Numbered from the stretch's first letter, positions 44,307 through 53,581 are shown. The stretch: 64,000 nucleotides of DNA from Cognatiyoonia koreensis (GCF_900109295.1 NZ_FOIZ01000002.1:744001-808000), one strand, 5' to 3'. Made by a program: numbers and translations. Notes: generated by a model not told the origin, from the sequence alone.

Positions 44307-44777
44307 CTAGCGGTATTCTGCTGCTGCAATGAACTCTGAGAATGCCTCGCACCAGACGACGACAGTTGTATAGGCTTCCAGATCAACAGCCTCTGGAATG
44401 TCCAAAGCAAAGCCTTTGAAGGTTTTGACCGGTCCAATAACGACGCTGTCTGACTTGAGCCTTTCAAAACCGTCTTCGTGATCCACGAATTCTGGGACGA
44501 GATAGACCATGTAATCGGGTCCAGGTGCCAGTTCTCCGGTATGGACGATCTGGGTTGGCGTGAGGCTGACTGTGCCCTTACCCCAATGTAGAAAATCGTT
44601 TCCGGGCAAGTCTTCTGCGATTTCGGCGGTAAAGGTGGCGTCTTGCGCCATTGCCTCCAAAGTCGCCGTGTCCGGTGAAGGTGGTGCGGTCAGGATCGGC
44701 AGCAAGTAAATTCCCAACCCAAACCCAACTCCTAGCGCCATGCCGTGCGTCAACAGCCCGATGATGATCCTTCGCAT
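44307..44777 (-). CDS. DM13-domain membrane-anchored protein
   Basis: The 156-residue protein has one N-terminal hydrophobic anchor (residues 4-28, IIIGLLTHGMALGVGFGLGIYLLPIL) and an extracytoplasmic DM13 domain. Domain features are HWGKGTVSLTPTQIVHTGELAPGPDYMVYLVPEFVDH and the C-terminal AVDLEAYTTVVVWCEAFSEFIAAAEY, which contains the single conserved Cys of the VVVWC motif proposed to have a redox role in DM13 domains. No neighbouring gene points to a pathway. Start ATG 44777 gives an uninterrupted signal anchor. Confidence 0.8.
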   Translation of the reverse strand: MRRIIIGLLTHGMALGVGFGLGIYLLPILTAPPSPDTATLEAMAQDATFTAEIAEDLPGNDFLHWGKGTVSLTPTQIVHTGELAPGPDYMVYLVPEFVDHEDGFERLKSDSVVIGPVKTFKGFALDIPEAVDLEAYTTVVVWCEAFSEFIAAAEYR

Positions 44778-44960
44778 GATATGATCCCCAGCTTTGTTAT
44801 CCGCTGAACATTAGGCACCGTAATTTGGCTTGCAAAGGGTAATCCGTTTGCGCGGGGATGGTTGGTCAATATCCGCGGCTCTGTTGAATGCGATTTGGTC
44901 CCCGCACATCAGTGACGCGATGCCCCTTGCCCCTCCCACATCAACGCTCTACCTAAGTCC

Positions 44961-45041
44961 TACCTCGGGGGGCCAATCTGGCTGAGATGCGCAAGCGGAC
45001 CCGTTGAACCTGAACCGGTTAAGACCGGCGGAGGGAAGGTC
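44961..45041 (+). ncRNA. TPP riboswitch (THI element)
   Basis: The aptamer core motifs are present in order: the GGGG-GCC arm, CTGAGA at 44982-44987, ACCCGTTGAACCTGA (from 44999), and a CCGGTTAAGACCGG arm leading to GGCGGAGGGA. ACCT (44962-44965) can pair with AGGT (45037-45040) as helix P1. It precedes thiB, a thiamine-binding transporter gene, exactly as expected. Confidence 0.95.
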
Positions 45042-45052
45042 TGGCAATGCTG

Positions 45053-45090
45053 CTATTCCCCCAATCCGCCCGTCGCATTTGGAGGAATAG
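45053..45090 (+). promoter_or_regulatory. Ribosome-binding-site-sequestering hairpin of the TPP riboswitch
   Basis: CTATTCCCCCAA (45053-45064) pairs with TTGGAGGAATAG (45079-45090) at 11 of 12 positions around a 14-base loop. The right arm contains the GGAGG Shine-Dalgarno of thiB (ATG at 45093). The structure indicates translational control: with thiamine diphosphate bound the hairpin should form and hide the site. Confidence 0.8.
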
Positions 45091-45092
45091 AA

Positions 45093-46073
45093 ATGAGAAC
45101 TCTCCCTTATGTCGCGGGATTTGTGCTTTGTGCCAGCGTGGCCACAGCCCAAACCCCTGTTCTGACAGTTTTGACATACGACAGCTTTGTCACCGAATGG
45201 GGCCCCGGCCCGGCGGTGGAAGAAGCGTTCGAGGCGGTCTGCGCCTGTGATCTGCAATTCGTCGGTGCTGGCGATGGTGCTGCGCTGCTTGCCAAATTGC
45301 AGCTTGAAGGCCCGCGCACGGATGCTGACATCGTGCTGGGTCTGGATACGAACCTGACGGCTGCGGCCGAGAACACTGACCTTTTCGCACCTCATGGCGT
45401 TGATGCGGCGCTTGATCTGCCGGTTAACTGGGATGATCCGACGTTCCTGCCATTTGACTGGGGCTACTTTGCTTTTGTCGGCAATGCCGGCGGTGCGGCC
45501 CCTGCATCGCTGCAGGAGCTGGCCGAGAGCGATATCAAGGTCGTGATACAGGATCCGCGGTCTTCGACCCCCGGTCTGGGCCTTCTGATGTGGGTGAAAG
45601 AAGTTTACGGCGATGACGCGCCGCAATTCTGGGAGGCCATGGCCGACAATATCGTCACCGTCACCCCCGGCTGGTCAGAGGCATATGGCCTGTTTCTGGA
45701 CGGTGAGGCGGATGCAGTGCTGTCGTATACCACGTCGCCCGCTTATCACCTGATCGCGGAAGAGGATGACAGCAAGGTCGCTTGGGCGTTCTCTGACGGG
45801 CATTACATGCAGGTTGAAGTTGCCGCAAAGGTCGCGGGAACGGATGTGCCGGAATTGGCAGATCAGTTCCTTGCTTTCATGGTGTCTGATGCGTTCCAGT
45901 CCGTCATCCCGACGACCAACTGGATGTATCCCGCGGTAACACCAAACGCCGGTTTACCGGACGGGTTCGCGACTTTGATTATCCCCGACACCGCCCTCTT
46001 GATGACCCCGGAAGATGCGGTCGATCTGCGCGCGCAGGCGCTGGAAGAATGGCGCACCGCGCTATCGCAATAA
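45093..46073 (+). CDS. thiB: Thiamine ABC transporter substrate-binding protein
   Basis: ThiB captures thiamine and its phosphates in the periplasm. The 326-residue precursor has a signal peptide (residues 1-19, cleavage near ATA-QT), then VLTVLTYDSFVTEWGPGPAVEEAFE, LQLEGPRTDADIVLGLDTNL and DPRSSTPGLGLLMWVKEVYG, all typical of ThiB. It is preceded by a TPP riboswitch and followed by thiP with a one-base TAATG overlap. Confidence 0.96.
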   Translation: MRTLPYVAGFVLCASVATAQTPVLTVLTYDSFVTEWGPGPAVEEAFEAVCACDLQFVGAGDGAALLAKLQLEGPRTDADIVLGLDTNLTAAAENTDLFAPHGVDAALDLPVNWDDPTFLPFDWGYFAFVGNAGGAAPASLQELAESDIKVVIQDPRSSTPGLGLLMWVKEVYGDDAPQFWEAMADNIVTVTPGWSEAYGLFLDGEADAVLSYTTSPAYHLIAEEDDSKVAWAFSDGHYMQVEVAAKVAGTDVPELADQFLAFMVSDAFQSVIPTTNWMYPAVTPNAGLPDGFATLIIPDTALLMTPEDAVDLRAQALEEWRTALSQ

Positions 46074-47575
46074 TGCGATCCGTTCCGGGCGTTTTGTCCG
46101 TTGCAGTGGTGCTGGCGCTGACGCTTGGCACCCTTGCAGCGGTTATCGTCCGTGCTGATGGTATCGGTGGCCTTGGTCCGGCGGACTGGGCCGCCATCCG
46201 CTTTACCGTATCGCAGGCCGTTGTTTCGGCCTTGATCAGCGTGGCGCTGGCCATTCCGGTTGCGCGCGCGCTGGCGCGCCGGTCCTTTCGCGGGCGGGCG
46301 GCGCTGATCACCCTGTTGGGTGCGCCTTTCTTGTTGCCCGTGATCGTTGCTGTGCTGGGTCTGCTGGCCGTGTTCGGGCGCAGCGGCGTATTGAACAGCG
46401 TTCTGGCTTATTTCGGCCTAGAGGTGTCGATCTACGGTTATCATGGTGTCGTTTTGGCCCATGTGTTTTTCAATTTGCCGCTGGCGACCCGGTTGATCCT
46501 GCAGGGCTGGCTGTCAATCCCGGCAGAGCGGTTCCGGCTGGCCGCGACGTTGAACGCGCCCGTGGGCCGGTTTCTTGAGTGGCCGATGCTGCGTCAGGTC
46601 GTGCCTGGCGCGTTTCTTGTCATCTTTCTGATTTGTCTGACATCGTTCGCCGTTGCCCTGATCCTTGGCGGTGGACCGCGTGCAACGACGATCGAGGTCG
46701 CGATTTATCAAGCCGTCCGGGCGGAGTTCGATCTGGGGCAAGCGGCGTTGCTGGCCTGCGTCCAATTCGCACTGTGCGCTGCGGCGGCGATTGCCGTCTA
46801 TTTTGTCAGCCTGCCGGACGGGGCCGGTGCGGGGTTGGATCGTGTTGTCCAGCGGTGGGATAGGGGGTCGGTGCCGTTCGACGTTTCCTTGTTGGTGGCT
46901 GTGACCGTTTTTCTGGCGGTGCCTCTGCTGATGGTGGTGTTGCGTGGCGTGCCCGGCCTCGCTGACATGCCCGTCAGTGTCTGGGCAGCGGCCTTGCGGT
47001 CGGTTGTCGTCGCACTTGGGTCTGCTGTCCTGTGCGTCAGCCTTGCCCTGGCACTGGCCTTGCAACGGCGGTTCGTTGCAACAGTGGTCGGGGCCTTGCC
47101 GCTTGCGGCGTCGGGTCTTGTCATGGGCACAGGGCTGTTCCTGATCGTCTTTCCGTTCGTTGCGCCATCGGACGTCGCCTTGCTTGTCACGATGCTGGTC
47201 AATGCGGTGCTTGCCTTGCCATTTGCGCTGCGCTCTGTCGCGCCGGCTGTCGCTGCGGCAGAGGCGGACTACGGGCGTCTTGCGACCAGTCTGGGAATGC
47301 GCGGCGTTTCGCGCTTGCGTTATCTGGTTCTGCCGCGCGTGCGCCGTCCGCTTGGGTTTGCCGCAGGGCTGGCGGCCGCCTTGTCCATGGGTGATCTTGG
47401 CGTCATTACCTTGTTCGCAGGTGATCAGCAGGCGACCTTGCCGCTGGCGATGTTTCGGCTGATGGGGTCTTATCAACAGGATGCCGCGGCGGGGGCCGGT
47501 CTGTTGCTTTTGGCGCTGAGTCTTGCGCTGTTCTGGGTGTTTGACAGGGGAGGGCGCGCCAATGCTGAAACTTGA
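46073..47575 (+). CDS. thiP: Thiamine ABC transporter permease
   Basis: ThiP is the fused permease of the thiamine importer. The 500-residue protein has about twelve membrane helices and two binding-protein-dependent transport signatures: one in LAATLNAPVGRFLEWPMLRQVVPGAFLVIF and one in YGRLATSLGMRGVSRLRYLVLPRVRRPLGFAAGLAAALSMGDLGV, which contain the EAA-loop glycine. ATG 46073 overlaps the thiB stop (TAATG); ATG 46049 lies inside thiB and is rejected. It overlaps thiQ by 14 bases. Confidence 0.95.
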   Translation: MRSVPGVLSVAVVLALTLGTLAAVIVRADGIGGLGPADWAAIRFTVSQAVVSALISVALAIPVARALARRSFRGRAALITLLGAPFLLPVIVAVLGLLAVFGRSGVLNSVLAYFGLEVSIYGYHGVVLAHVFFNLPLATRLILQGWLSIPAERFRLAATLNAPVGRFLEWPMLRQVVPGAFLVIFLICLTSFAVALILGGGPRATTIEVAIYQAVRAEFDLGQAALLACVQFALCAAAAIAVYFVSLPDGAGAGLDRVVQRWDRGSVPFDVSLLVAVTVFLAVPLLMVVLRGVPGLADMPVSVWAAALRSVVVALGSAVLCVSLALALALQRRFVATVVGALPLAASGLVMGTGLFLIVFPFVAPSDVALLVTMLVNAVLALPFALRSVAPAVAAAEADYGRLATSLGMRGVSRLRYLVLPRVRRPLGFAAGLAAALSMGDLGVITLFAGDQQATLPLAMFRLMGSYQQDAAAGAGLLLLALSLALFWVFDRGGRANAET

Positions 47576-48275
47576 TGCGCTTGGACTGCGGCAGGGTGAT
47601 TTCAGCCTGACCGTCGACTTTGAATGCCCTGCAGGTCTGACTGCAATTATCGGCCCTTCGGGCGGTGGGAAATCGACGCTTTTGGCCGCGATTGCCGGAT
47701 TTTTGAACCCCGCCTACGGGTCAGTTCTGTGGAACGGCAAAGACCTGGCTGGTGTCGCGCCCGGTGCGCGTCCAGTCAGCATGCTGTTTCAGGACAACAA
47801 CCTGTTTCCCCATCTGAGCGTTTGGCAGAACGTGGGATTGGGGCTGGACCCGTCCTTGCGCCTGTCGCCGGCCCAGAAGGATGCCGTGATGCAGATACTG
47901 CGCGATGTTGATCTGGATGGCATGGATCAGCGCAAGCCTGCTGCTTTGTCGGGCGGGCAGCAAAGCCGTGTTGCCTTGGCCCGTGTTCTGATTGCGGACC
48001 GACCAGTCGTTTTGTTGGACGAACCCTTTGCAGCCCTTGGCCCTGCGTTGAAATCGGGGATGCTGAGCCTTGTTCGCGATATGCTGGTCGGTGCTGGCAA
48101 GACGGTCTTGATGGTGACCCATGATCCGGATGACGCCCGCAGGTTTGCCGATCAGGTGATCGTCATTGCCGGTGGCGTGGCCCATGCACCTGTGCCGACA
48201 GAGTCTGCATTTGCCGATCCGCATCCTGCCTTGCGGACCTACCTGGGTGCGGCGGACGCCGACCACTCCAAATGA
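47562..48275 (+). CDS. thiQ: Thiamine ABC transporter ATP-binding protein
   Basis: ThiQ is the ATPase of ThiBPQ. The 237-residue protein has Walker A IIGPSGGGKSTLLAA, Q-loop PVSMLFQDNNLFPHLSV, ABC signature ALSGGQQSRVALARVLIADRPVVLLDEPFAALGPAL with Walker B, and the switch His in VLMVTHDPDDA. ATG 47562 is preceded by AGGGGAGGG. It is the last gene of the operon and is followed immediately by a strong terminator. Confidence 0.96.
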   Translation: MLKLDALGLRQGDFSLTVDFECPAGLTAIIGPSGGGKSTLLAAIAGFLNPAYGSVLWNGKDLAGVAPGARPVSMLFQDNNLFPHLSVWQNVGLGLDPSLRLSPAQKDAVMQILRDVDLDGMDQRKPAALSGGQQSRVALARVLIADRPVVLLDEPFAALGPALKSGMLSLVRDMLVGAGKTVLMVTHDPDDARRFADQVIVIAGGVAHAPVPTESAFADPHPALRTYLGAADADHSK

Positions 48276-48276
48276 A

Positions 48277-48303
48277 AAGGCCCGCCGGAGGGGCGGGCCT
48301 TTG
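48277..48303. terminator. Intrinsic terminator between thiQ and petC (bidirectional shape)
   Basis: AAAGGCCCGCC and GGCGGGCCTTT arms form a perfect GC-rich stem with flanking A and T runs, so it can serve both the thiBPQ operon on the plus strand and petABC on the minus strand. Confidence 0.9.
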
Positions 48304-48315
48304 GATTGAAAGACC

Positions 48316-49182
48316 TTAGTCTTTCTTGTGTTTGTGCGGTGCCCAGATACGCTTGTTCGTCAGATAGAGCAGTACGGAAAGCACTGTCAGGAACAAGACG
48401 CCGGTCAGGCCTGCCTGCTTGCGAGCCATCATCTTTGGTTCTGCCGTCCACATCAGGAAGGCGGATACATCCATTGCGACGTCTTCAAGATCTGTCGAGT
48501 GACCATCGGCGAATTCAACGTCGTCACCGTAGAGCGGTGGTGCCATCCCGATCCATGAACCGGGCACCTTGTGCTTGCCATGGTCGTCCTTGCAGCTTTC
48601 GGGGAAGCCACCGTTGGCGAAAGCCACGTTATAGTAGCCGTCCATCGGTTCGCCTTCGAGCGCGCATTCAGGTTCTTCGTGATACCCCGTCAGCAGTGAT
48701 GCGATGTATTCGGCACCGCCCATCCCGTTTACGAACTGGCTGATGCCAGTGCCGTAAGGACCGTGGAAACCAGCACGCGCCTTGGCCATCAGGGACAGAT
48801 CGGGTGCGTTTGCCGATGTCACGGCAGGGAATTTGTCTGCCGGTGTTGCCGGGCGGAAGTCGCCTTCGCCGTCAAAGAGCGTGGGATCGAACACTTCGTA
48901 GAATTCGGCATAGGCCCGCATCTGGTCTTCGGGCAGGGCTGGGCCGCCTTCGTCATGCAGGTTGCGGAATGCGACGTGTTCCAGTCCGTGGCACGCAGAA
49001 CAGATTTCTGTGTATACCTGCAGACCGCGCTGGAGCTGCATCTGGTCGAAGGAACCGAATGGCCCTTCGAACGAGAATGCATAGTCTTCAATTTCGACTT
49101 CGACTTCGGCAGCGTTGACGTGCCCTGCAGTAAGGGCAAGCGCCACGGCGGCGGAAGTGGTGAGTTTGCGGAACATCTTCAT
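48316..49182 (-). CDS. petC: Cytochrome c1 of the bc1 complex
   Basis: Cytochrome c1 passes electrons from the Rieske centre to cytochrome c2. The 288-residue precursor has a signal peptide (to NA-AEVEVE), the haem motif CSACH in [24 protein letters not shown], a Met-ligand region [15 protein letters not shown] and a C-terminal membrane anchor ([20 protein letters not shown]). It carries the [36 protein letters not shown] insert with two cysteines, as in Rhodobacter c1. ATG 49182 follows AAAGGA. It lies 11 bases after petB in the operon petA-petB-petC. Confidence 0.96.
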   Translation of the reverse strand: MKMFRKLTTSAAVALALTAGHVNAAEVEVEIEDYAFSFEGPFGSFDQMQLQRGLQVYTEICSACHGLEHVAFRNLHDEGGPALPEDQMRAYAEFYEVFDPTLFDGEGDFRPATPADKFPAVTSANAPDLSLMAKARAGFHGPYGTGISQFVNGMGGAEYIASLLTGYHEEPECALEGEPMDGYYNVAFANGGFPESCKDDHGKHKVPGSWIGMAPPLYGDDVEFADGHSTDLEDVAMDVSAFLMWTAEPKMMARKQAGLTGVLFLTVLSVLLYLTNKRIWAPHKHKKD

Positions 49183-49193
49183 TTGTCCTTTCC

Positions 49194-50537
49194 TCACTCG
49201 GCCGGGTTGACGATGGTTTTGGTGCCACCGACTTTCGGCGCGTAGTGCGCGTTGAAGTCATCTTCGATTGTTGCCGGCTGTGGCAGCGGTTTCTCGATCA
49301 CGCCGAGCAGTGGCAGGATCACGAGGAAATACGCAAACCAGTAGGCCGATGCGATCAGCGCAATGTAGGGATAGATCCCTTCTGCCGGACGTGCACCGAC
49401 CCACATCAGCACGATGAAGTCGACCACAAGCAGCGCGAACCATACCTTGAACATCGGGCGGTACCGGCCGGACCGGACAGAGGATGTATCCAGCCAAGGG
49501 GCCAAGGCCATCACCGCAATCGCACCGAACATCGCCAGAACACCGAAGAATTTTGCATCGATGATGCCGAAGGAAATCCATTCGACAAAGATCACCAGCC
49601 AGACTTCGTTATCGAAGGCGCGCAGGATCGCGTAGAATGGCAGGAAGTACCATTCGGGCACGATGTGCGATGGTGTCGCCAGCGGGTTCGCCGGGATGTA
49701 GTTGTCAGGGTGGCCAAGGTAGTTCGGCATGAACCCGACAACAGCCATGAACAGCACCATGATGATGCCCAGCGCGAACAGGTCCTTGATCACGAAGTAG
49801 GGCCAGAACGGCAGCGTGTCTTTGGCTGCGTCTTCCTTGCTTGTGCGGCGCACTTCGACACCGGTCGGGTTGTTGTTGCCCGTGGTGTGGAAAGCCCAGA
49901 TATGCACGATAACAAGGCCTGCGATTACGAATGGCAGCAGGTAGTGCAGCGAGAAGAACCGGTTCAGCGCAGGCTGACCGACCGCAGATGCGCCAAGCAA
50001 CCATGTCTGGATGCTGTCACCGATGAACGGGATCGCACCGAAAAGCCCGGTGATAACCGCCGTCCCGTGGAACGACATCTGTCCCCATGGCAGCACGTAA
50101 CCCATAAAGGCTGTGCCCATCATCAGCAGATAGATCAGCATACCGATGATCCACGTCACTTCGCGCGGGGCCTTGTAAGATCCGTAGTAAAGTCCGCGGA
50201 AAATGTGGAGGTAGACTGCAAAGAAGAACAGGGAGGCCCCGTTCATGTGGAAATAGCGCAGCATATGTCCGCCGTTCACGTCACGCATGATGTGTTCAAC
50301 AGAAGAAAATGCCAGATCAACGTGCGGTGTATAGTGCATTGCCAGCACCACGCCGGTGATGATTTGCAGCGCCAATGTGAATGTCAGAACGATGCCCCAG
50401 ATCCACATCCAGTTCAGGTTTTTTGGCGTGGGGATCATGATCGTATCATACAGAAGCCCGATCACAGGAAGACGCTTTTGCATCCCCTTTTCAAAGCTGG
50501 ACTGCGGTTCGTAATGGTCGTGAGGAATTCCACCCAT
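49194..50537 (-). CDS. petB: Cytochrome b of the bc1 complex
   Basis: Cytochrome b is the core membrane subunit with two b haems and both quinone sites. The 447-residue protein includes the haem-ligand helix regions [32 protein letters not shown] and [24 protein letters not shown], the Qo-site PEWY motif [18 protein letters not shown] and the Qi-side segment. The length is that of Rhodobacter (non-split) cytochrome b. Its N-terminus [24 protein letters not shown] is typical. It lies 11 bases after petA. Confidence 0.97.
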   Translation of the reverse strand: MGGIPHDHYEPQSSFEKGMQKRLPVIGLLYDTIMIPTPKNLNWMWIWGIVLTFTLALQIITGVVLAMHYTPHVDLAFSSVEHIMRDVNGGHMLRYFHMNGASLFFFAVYLHIFRGLYYGSYKAPREVTWIIGMLIYLLMMGTAFMGYVLPWGQMSFHGTAVITGLFGAIPFIGDSIQTWLLGASAVGQPALNRFFSLHYLLPFVIAGLVIVHIWAFHTTGNNNPTGVEVRRTSKEDAAKDTLPFWPYFVIKDLFALGIIMVLFMAVVGFMPNYLGHPDNYIPANPLATPSHIVPEWYFLPFYAILRAFDNEVWLVIFVEWISFGIIDAKFFGVLAMFGAIAVMALAPWLDTSSVRSGRYRPMFKVWFALLVVDFIVLMWVGARPAEGIYPYIALIASAYWFAYFLVILPLLGVIEKPLPQPATIEDDFNAHYAPKVGGTKTIVNPAE

Positions 50538-50548
50538 GGGTCTTCTCC

Positions 50549-51106
50549 TTAACCGAGTTGAATCGTTGTTTCGTCGACGAAAGCGGCGACGGGCACAGGC
50601 AGGTTTCGCGGCGCTGGACCTTTACGGATCCGGCCGGATGTATCGTAGTGCGACCCGTGGCATGGGCAGAACCAGCCGCCAAAGTCGCCCGCATCGCCCA
50701 GAGGCACGCAGCCGAGGTGTGTGCAGACACCCATCTGCACCAACCATGTGCCGTCTTCCGACAAGGCGCGGTTTTCGTCTGTTGCCGGAACTTCGCCAAG
50801 GTTTTCGTTGTTGGCGTCTGCATCGGGCAGTGCGCTGACATCGACAGACCGTGCTTCGGCGATTTCTTCTTCTGTCCGGTTGCGGATAAACACCGGTTTC
50901 CCCTGCCACAGCACGGTGATCTGCGTTCCAGGATCAACAGCGCTGACGTCAACGCGGATCGAGGCGAGCGCAAGAACGTCCGCCGAAGGGTTCATCTGGT
51001 TTACAAGTGGCCAAACTGCGGCGCCTGTCACCACTGCGCCGGCACCGGCGGTGGCATAATACAGAAAGTCGCGGCGTGTGCCCTGGTGGTCGTCTGCATT
51101 TGACAC
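50549..51106 (-). CDS. petA: Rieske iron-sulfur protein of the bc1 complex
   Basis: The Rieske protein carries the high-potential [2Fe-2S] cluster. The 185-residue product has a Tat-type signal anchor ([26 protein letters not shown]) and both cluster-binding boxes, [13 protein letters not shown] and [21 protein letters not shown]. The start is taken as GTG 51106 ([13 protein letters not shown]), which has GGAG nine bases upstream; ATG 51115 lies directly on that site and is less likely. It is the first gene of petABC; no clear promoter was found upstream. Confidence 0.95.
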   Translation of the reverse strand: MSNADDHQGTRRDFLYYATAGAGAVVTGAAVWPLVNQMNPSADVLALASIRVDVSAVDPGTQITVLWQGKPVFIRNRTEEEIAEARSVDVSALPDADANNENLGEVPATDENRALSEDGTWLVQMGVCTHLGCVPLGDAGDFGGWFCPCHGSHYDTSGRIRKGPAPRNLPVPVAAFVDETTIQLG

Positions 51107-51630
51107 GAGAAGCATCTCCGTTTGATGTGCTGACCTTGCGGCCGGGCACGGTTCGACATAGGCGACAGGGCCCTGTCGTCCAGTTGGGGGCTATTTAGCT
51201 ACCAAATACAGGGGCGTCCAGCGGACATTCCCGCGCAGCCCCCCTGAAAAGAGGCAGATAACCCCGTTTGATCTTTTATTCGTAAACAAATGCGGATGCT
51301 CATGAAGGTGTTCGGCTAACGGTGGAATCCACGCGACAATTGTAACTTTCTGATTCTCAACGCATTTTCTGGCTGGCATAGTGGACAACCCTTGTGAATC
51401 CCATTTCCGATGTTGTGCGCGCCGTTTTCGAGGGGTCGCCAGCCGGCAATTCTGGTTCGTCGGCGTTGCGCCATGCTTTGCCCGCAGAACCTGCGGCGCG
51501 TGGCCGCATATTGCGGTCATGGTGCCGAATCCTTTCCAACGCGCGTACTGTTGGCGAAATCTTGATCATTCCTGACCTGCTTGGGGTTGAGGCAAACGCA
51601 TATACACACTACTTCTGAGATTAACTGAAT
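51107..51630. other. Intergenic region between petA and the outer-membrane barrel gene
   Basis: This 524-base gap must hold the petABC promoter and probably that of the next gene. I see no convincing RNA gene, repeat or ORF. A GTG-started 74-codon frame at 51394-51618 has low-complexity composition and no ribosome site. TTGAGG (51587) and TACTTC (51610) with a 17-base spacer are a weak promoter candidate for the plus-strand gene. Confidence 0.5.
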
Positions 51631-52296
51631 ATGGACCCGATGATGCGTTTCACCACGACCACATTTCTGGCCTGCCTGATCTGCGCCCCCGTGGCCGCAG
51701 TGGCAGAGGTCGAGCTGAGCTTTTATGGCGGGGCACAAAGCGCGCCGCATTCGGATGTCATCATCAGTGGTGATGACGTGATTCCATCAGATGATTACTT
51801 TATCGGGTGGGAAGGTCGGTCGTTTGAACCGCCGCCCTATTACGGGCTTCGCGCGACGGTCTGGAATTCACCGACCTTCGGATATGGCCTCGATTTCACC
51901 CACACCAAGATTTACCCGCAAGAGGGTGATCTTCCCGATGGCTTTGACCGGCTTGAGTTTACCGACGGGCTGAACACGCTTACTGTGAACGCTTATCGCC
52001 GCTGGCAGAACCAGTGGGGCAACGTGACGCCTTACGTGGGTGGTGGTGTTGGTGTCGCCATTCCGCACGTCGAAGTCGAGTACGAAGGTGCGGAAGAGAC
52101 CGCCGGATACCAACTGACCGGCCCTGCCGCGACGTGGATCGCGGGTGCAAGCTATCCCATCAACGACGACTGGTCTGTGTTTGGTGAATACAAGGGCACC
52201 TATTCGATGAATACCGCCGATCTGGATTCAGGTGGGACGTTGGAAACCAATGTCATCACAAATGCGTTGAACGTCGGTGTCAGCTTCCGGTTCTAG
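51631..52296 (+). CDS. Outer-membrane beta-barrel protein, possible lipid A oxidase type
   Basis: The 221-residue precursor has a signal peptide (cleavage near AVA-EVELS) and alternating polar/aromatic strands ending in the barrel signature VGVSFRF, with C-terminal Phe. The opening ELSFYGGAQSAPHSDV and the strands WEGRSFEPPPYYGLRATVWN and TVNAYRRWQNQWGNVTPYVGGGVGVAIPHVEVE resemble rhizobial LpxQ-like proteins, which oxidise lipid A glucosamine; this assignment is from memory and moderate. ATG 51631, 51640 or 51643 could start it. Confidence 0.7.
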   Translation: MDPMMRFTTTTFLACLICAPVAAVAEVELSFYGGAQSAPHSDVIISGDDVIPSDDYFIGWEGRSFEPPPYYGLRATVWNSPTFGYGLDFTHTKIYPQEGDLPDGFDRLEFTDGLNTLTVNAYRRWQNQWGNVTPYVGGGVGVAIPHVEVEYEGAEETAGYQLTGPAATWIAGASYPINDDWSVFGEYKGTYSMNTADLDSGGTLETNVITNALNVGVSFRF

Positions 52297-52919
52297 GCGC
52301 GCTTTTTGGCGGACATCATCAGCGTATCGATCAGGATCACGGCTGCATAGAAGTGGATGACAGGCAGGAACATCCAAAGCACCAGCCAGTCCTGTGCCGA
52401 CAGCGTCTTTATCAAGATCTCGTTCATGACCGCGTAGGCACCGAACAGCAGAAACAGGCCGATGCAGAGCTGGGGGCGGAACCCCGAGAAATCTTCCTGT
52501 GACCAGCGTTCTGCTGCCAAGGCTTCATCGCTTTGCAGCATCCCCGGGACGCACCGCAGCGCAGCAATGATTGCGACGACGGTGATCGCGTGCTGGCACC
52601 AGGTGAAATCGGACATTGATGTCAGCAGACCCAGAACACCCAGTTGCACGAAACCGGCAATGATCCAGTGTTTACGGGTGCCGAACATGCTCGTCCGGTT
52701 CAATGACATCAGATAGAGCGACATGTTGCTTTGCAGAATCAGGGCAAGCGCAAAGGCAACGACCATATGCCCGCCTTCCAGTGTGCCGCCGTTGGCAATC
52801 GCCAACAGGACGCAAAGCAAGGCTGCCACAATTCCGGGCAGCAGTTTGTACGCCGGAAATCGCGGGAAGTGCGCGATTCGGACGGAAACTGAGTTTAGAA
52901 GGCGCGACAGCGGGTCCAT
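52293..52919 (-). CDS. Uncharacterised multi-pass membrane protein
   Basis: I do not recognise this 208-residue protein. It has about five hydrophobic segments: LPGIVAALLCVLLAIANGG, MVVAFALALILQSNMSLYLMSL, WIIAGFVQLGVLGLLTSM, LCIGLFLLFGAYAVMNEILI and WLVLWMFLPVIHFYAAVILIDTLMM, with a basic tail (SAKKRA). Two cysteines lie in the middle region. It is convergent with the barrel gene (overlap of 4 bases) and 43 bases after a GST gene on the same strand, so it may be the last gene of dapF-mtaB-GST-GST. Confidence 0.8.
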   Translation of the reverse strand: MDPLSRLLNSVSVRIAHFPRFPAYKLLPGIVAALLCVLLAIANGGTLEGGHMVVAFALALILQSNMSLYLMSLNRTSMFGTRKHWIIAGFVQLGVLGLLTSMSDFTWCQHAITVVAIIAALRCVPGMLQSDEALAAERWSQEDFSGFRPQLCIGLFLLFGAYAVMNEILIKTLSAQDWLVLWMFLPVIHFYAAVILIDTLMMSAKKRA

Positions 52920-52962
52920 TCCCCTGATTTAGCAGAGGTTTGGGGCAAAATATTGGCAGGTT

Positions 52963-53565
52963 CTAGGCAGGAGCCGTTTCTGCCATCGACGGCCGTTCGC
53001 AAAATGCGGCATGCCAGTCTGCCAGCGCAGCATGTCCATCGCGCCAGTTGCGCGCATCATGCCGCAGATCGACATACGAGAGCGCGCAGGCCGTCGCGAT
53101 CTGCCCCATGTTGAGTGGCCCCTGAAGGTGGCTCATCCAACGTTCGGATATCGTGTCGATCGCCCGCGCGGCCTTGACCCATTGGGCTTCGATCCAGTCG
53201 CGCGATTGTTCGGTTTCGGGCCGGAGCCGTACTTCGTATGCCATCGAAACGGTCGCATCCTTGATACCGTCTGCCGTCGCCTCCAGCGTCAGGATTTCCC
53301 AGAGCCGCGAAGCGGGATAGAGGTTCGCATTGGCGTAGTCGTCCAGAAAGCGCGTGATGTTCCGGCTGTCATAGATTGCGGGTCCGTCGCTGCGCAGCAG
53401 GGTCGGGATCTTGCCGAGCGGGTTGGCGCTGACCGCTTTGGTGTCTGGCGCATAGGCCGTAGTGCTGACTTCGATTTCTTCGATGACATCGGTCAGATCA
53501 GCCTCTCGGATCATGACGCGCACCTTGCGCACATAGGGTGACGTCGGGGACATGATCAGCTGCAT
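52963..53565 (-). CDS. Glutathione S-transferase family protein
   Basis: The 200-residue protein has the N-terminal thioredoxin-like GST domain (MQLIMSPTSPYVRKVRVMIREADL, with Ser/Tyr at the active-site turn and GKIPTLLRSDGPAIYDSRNITRFLD for glutathione gamma-glutamyl contact) and a helical C-terminal domain with GQIATACALSYVDLRH. ATG 53565 follows AAGGAG; the longer open frame is rejected because it runs into the next gene. Preceded 16 bases upstream by a second GST-like gene. The substrate is unknown. Confidence 0.9.
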   Translation of the reverse strand: MQLIMSPTSPYVRKVRVMIREADLTDVIEEIEVSTTAYAPDTKAVSANPLGKIPTLLRSDGPAIYDSRNITRFLDDYANANLYPASRLWEILTLEATADGIKDATVSMAYEVRLRPETEQSRDWIEAQWVKAARAIDTISERWMSHLQGPLNMGQIATACALSYVDLRHDARNWRDGHAALADWHAAFCERPSMAETAPA

Positions 53566-53581
53566 CGGGGACTCCTTGTTT

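Noticed and set aside
44949..45626. Minus-strand frame over the TPP riboswitch and thiB
   Set aside because: The riboswitch and signal-peptide-bearing thiB on the plus strand account for the sequence.
49245..50552. 435-codon plus-strand frame opposite petB
   Set aside because: It mirrors petB and its His/Arg/Gln-rich translation looks like a reverse complement artefact.
51394..51618. 74-codon GTG-started frame in the petA upstream gap
   Set aside because: No ribosome site, biased composition and no recognisable domain.
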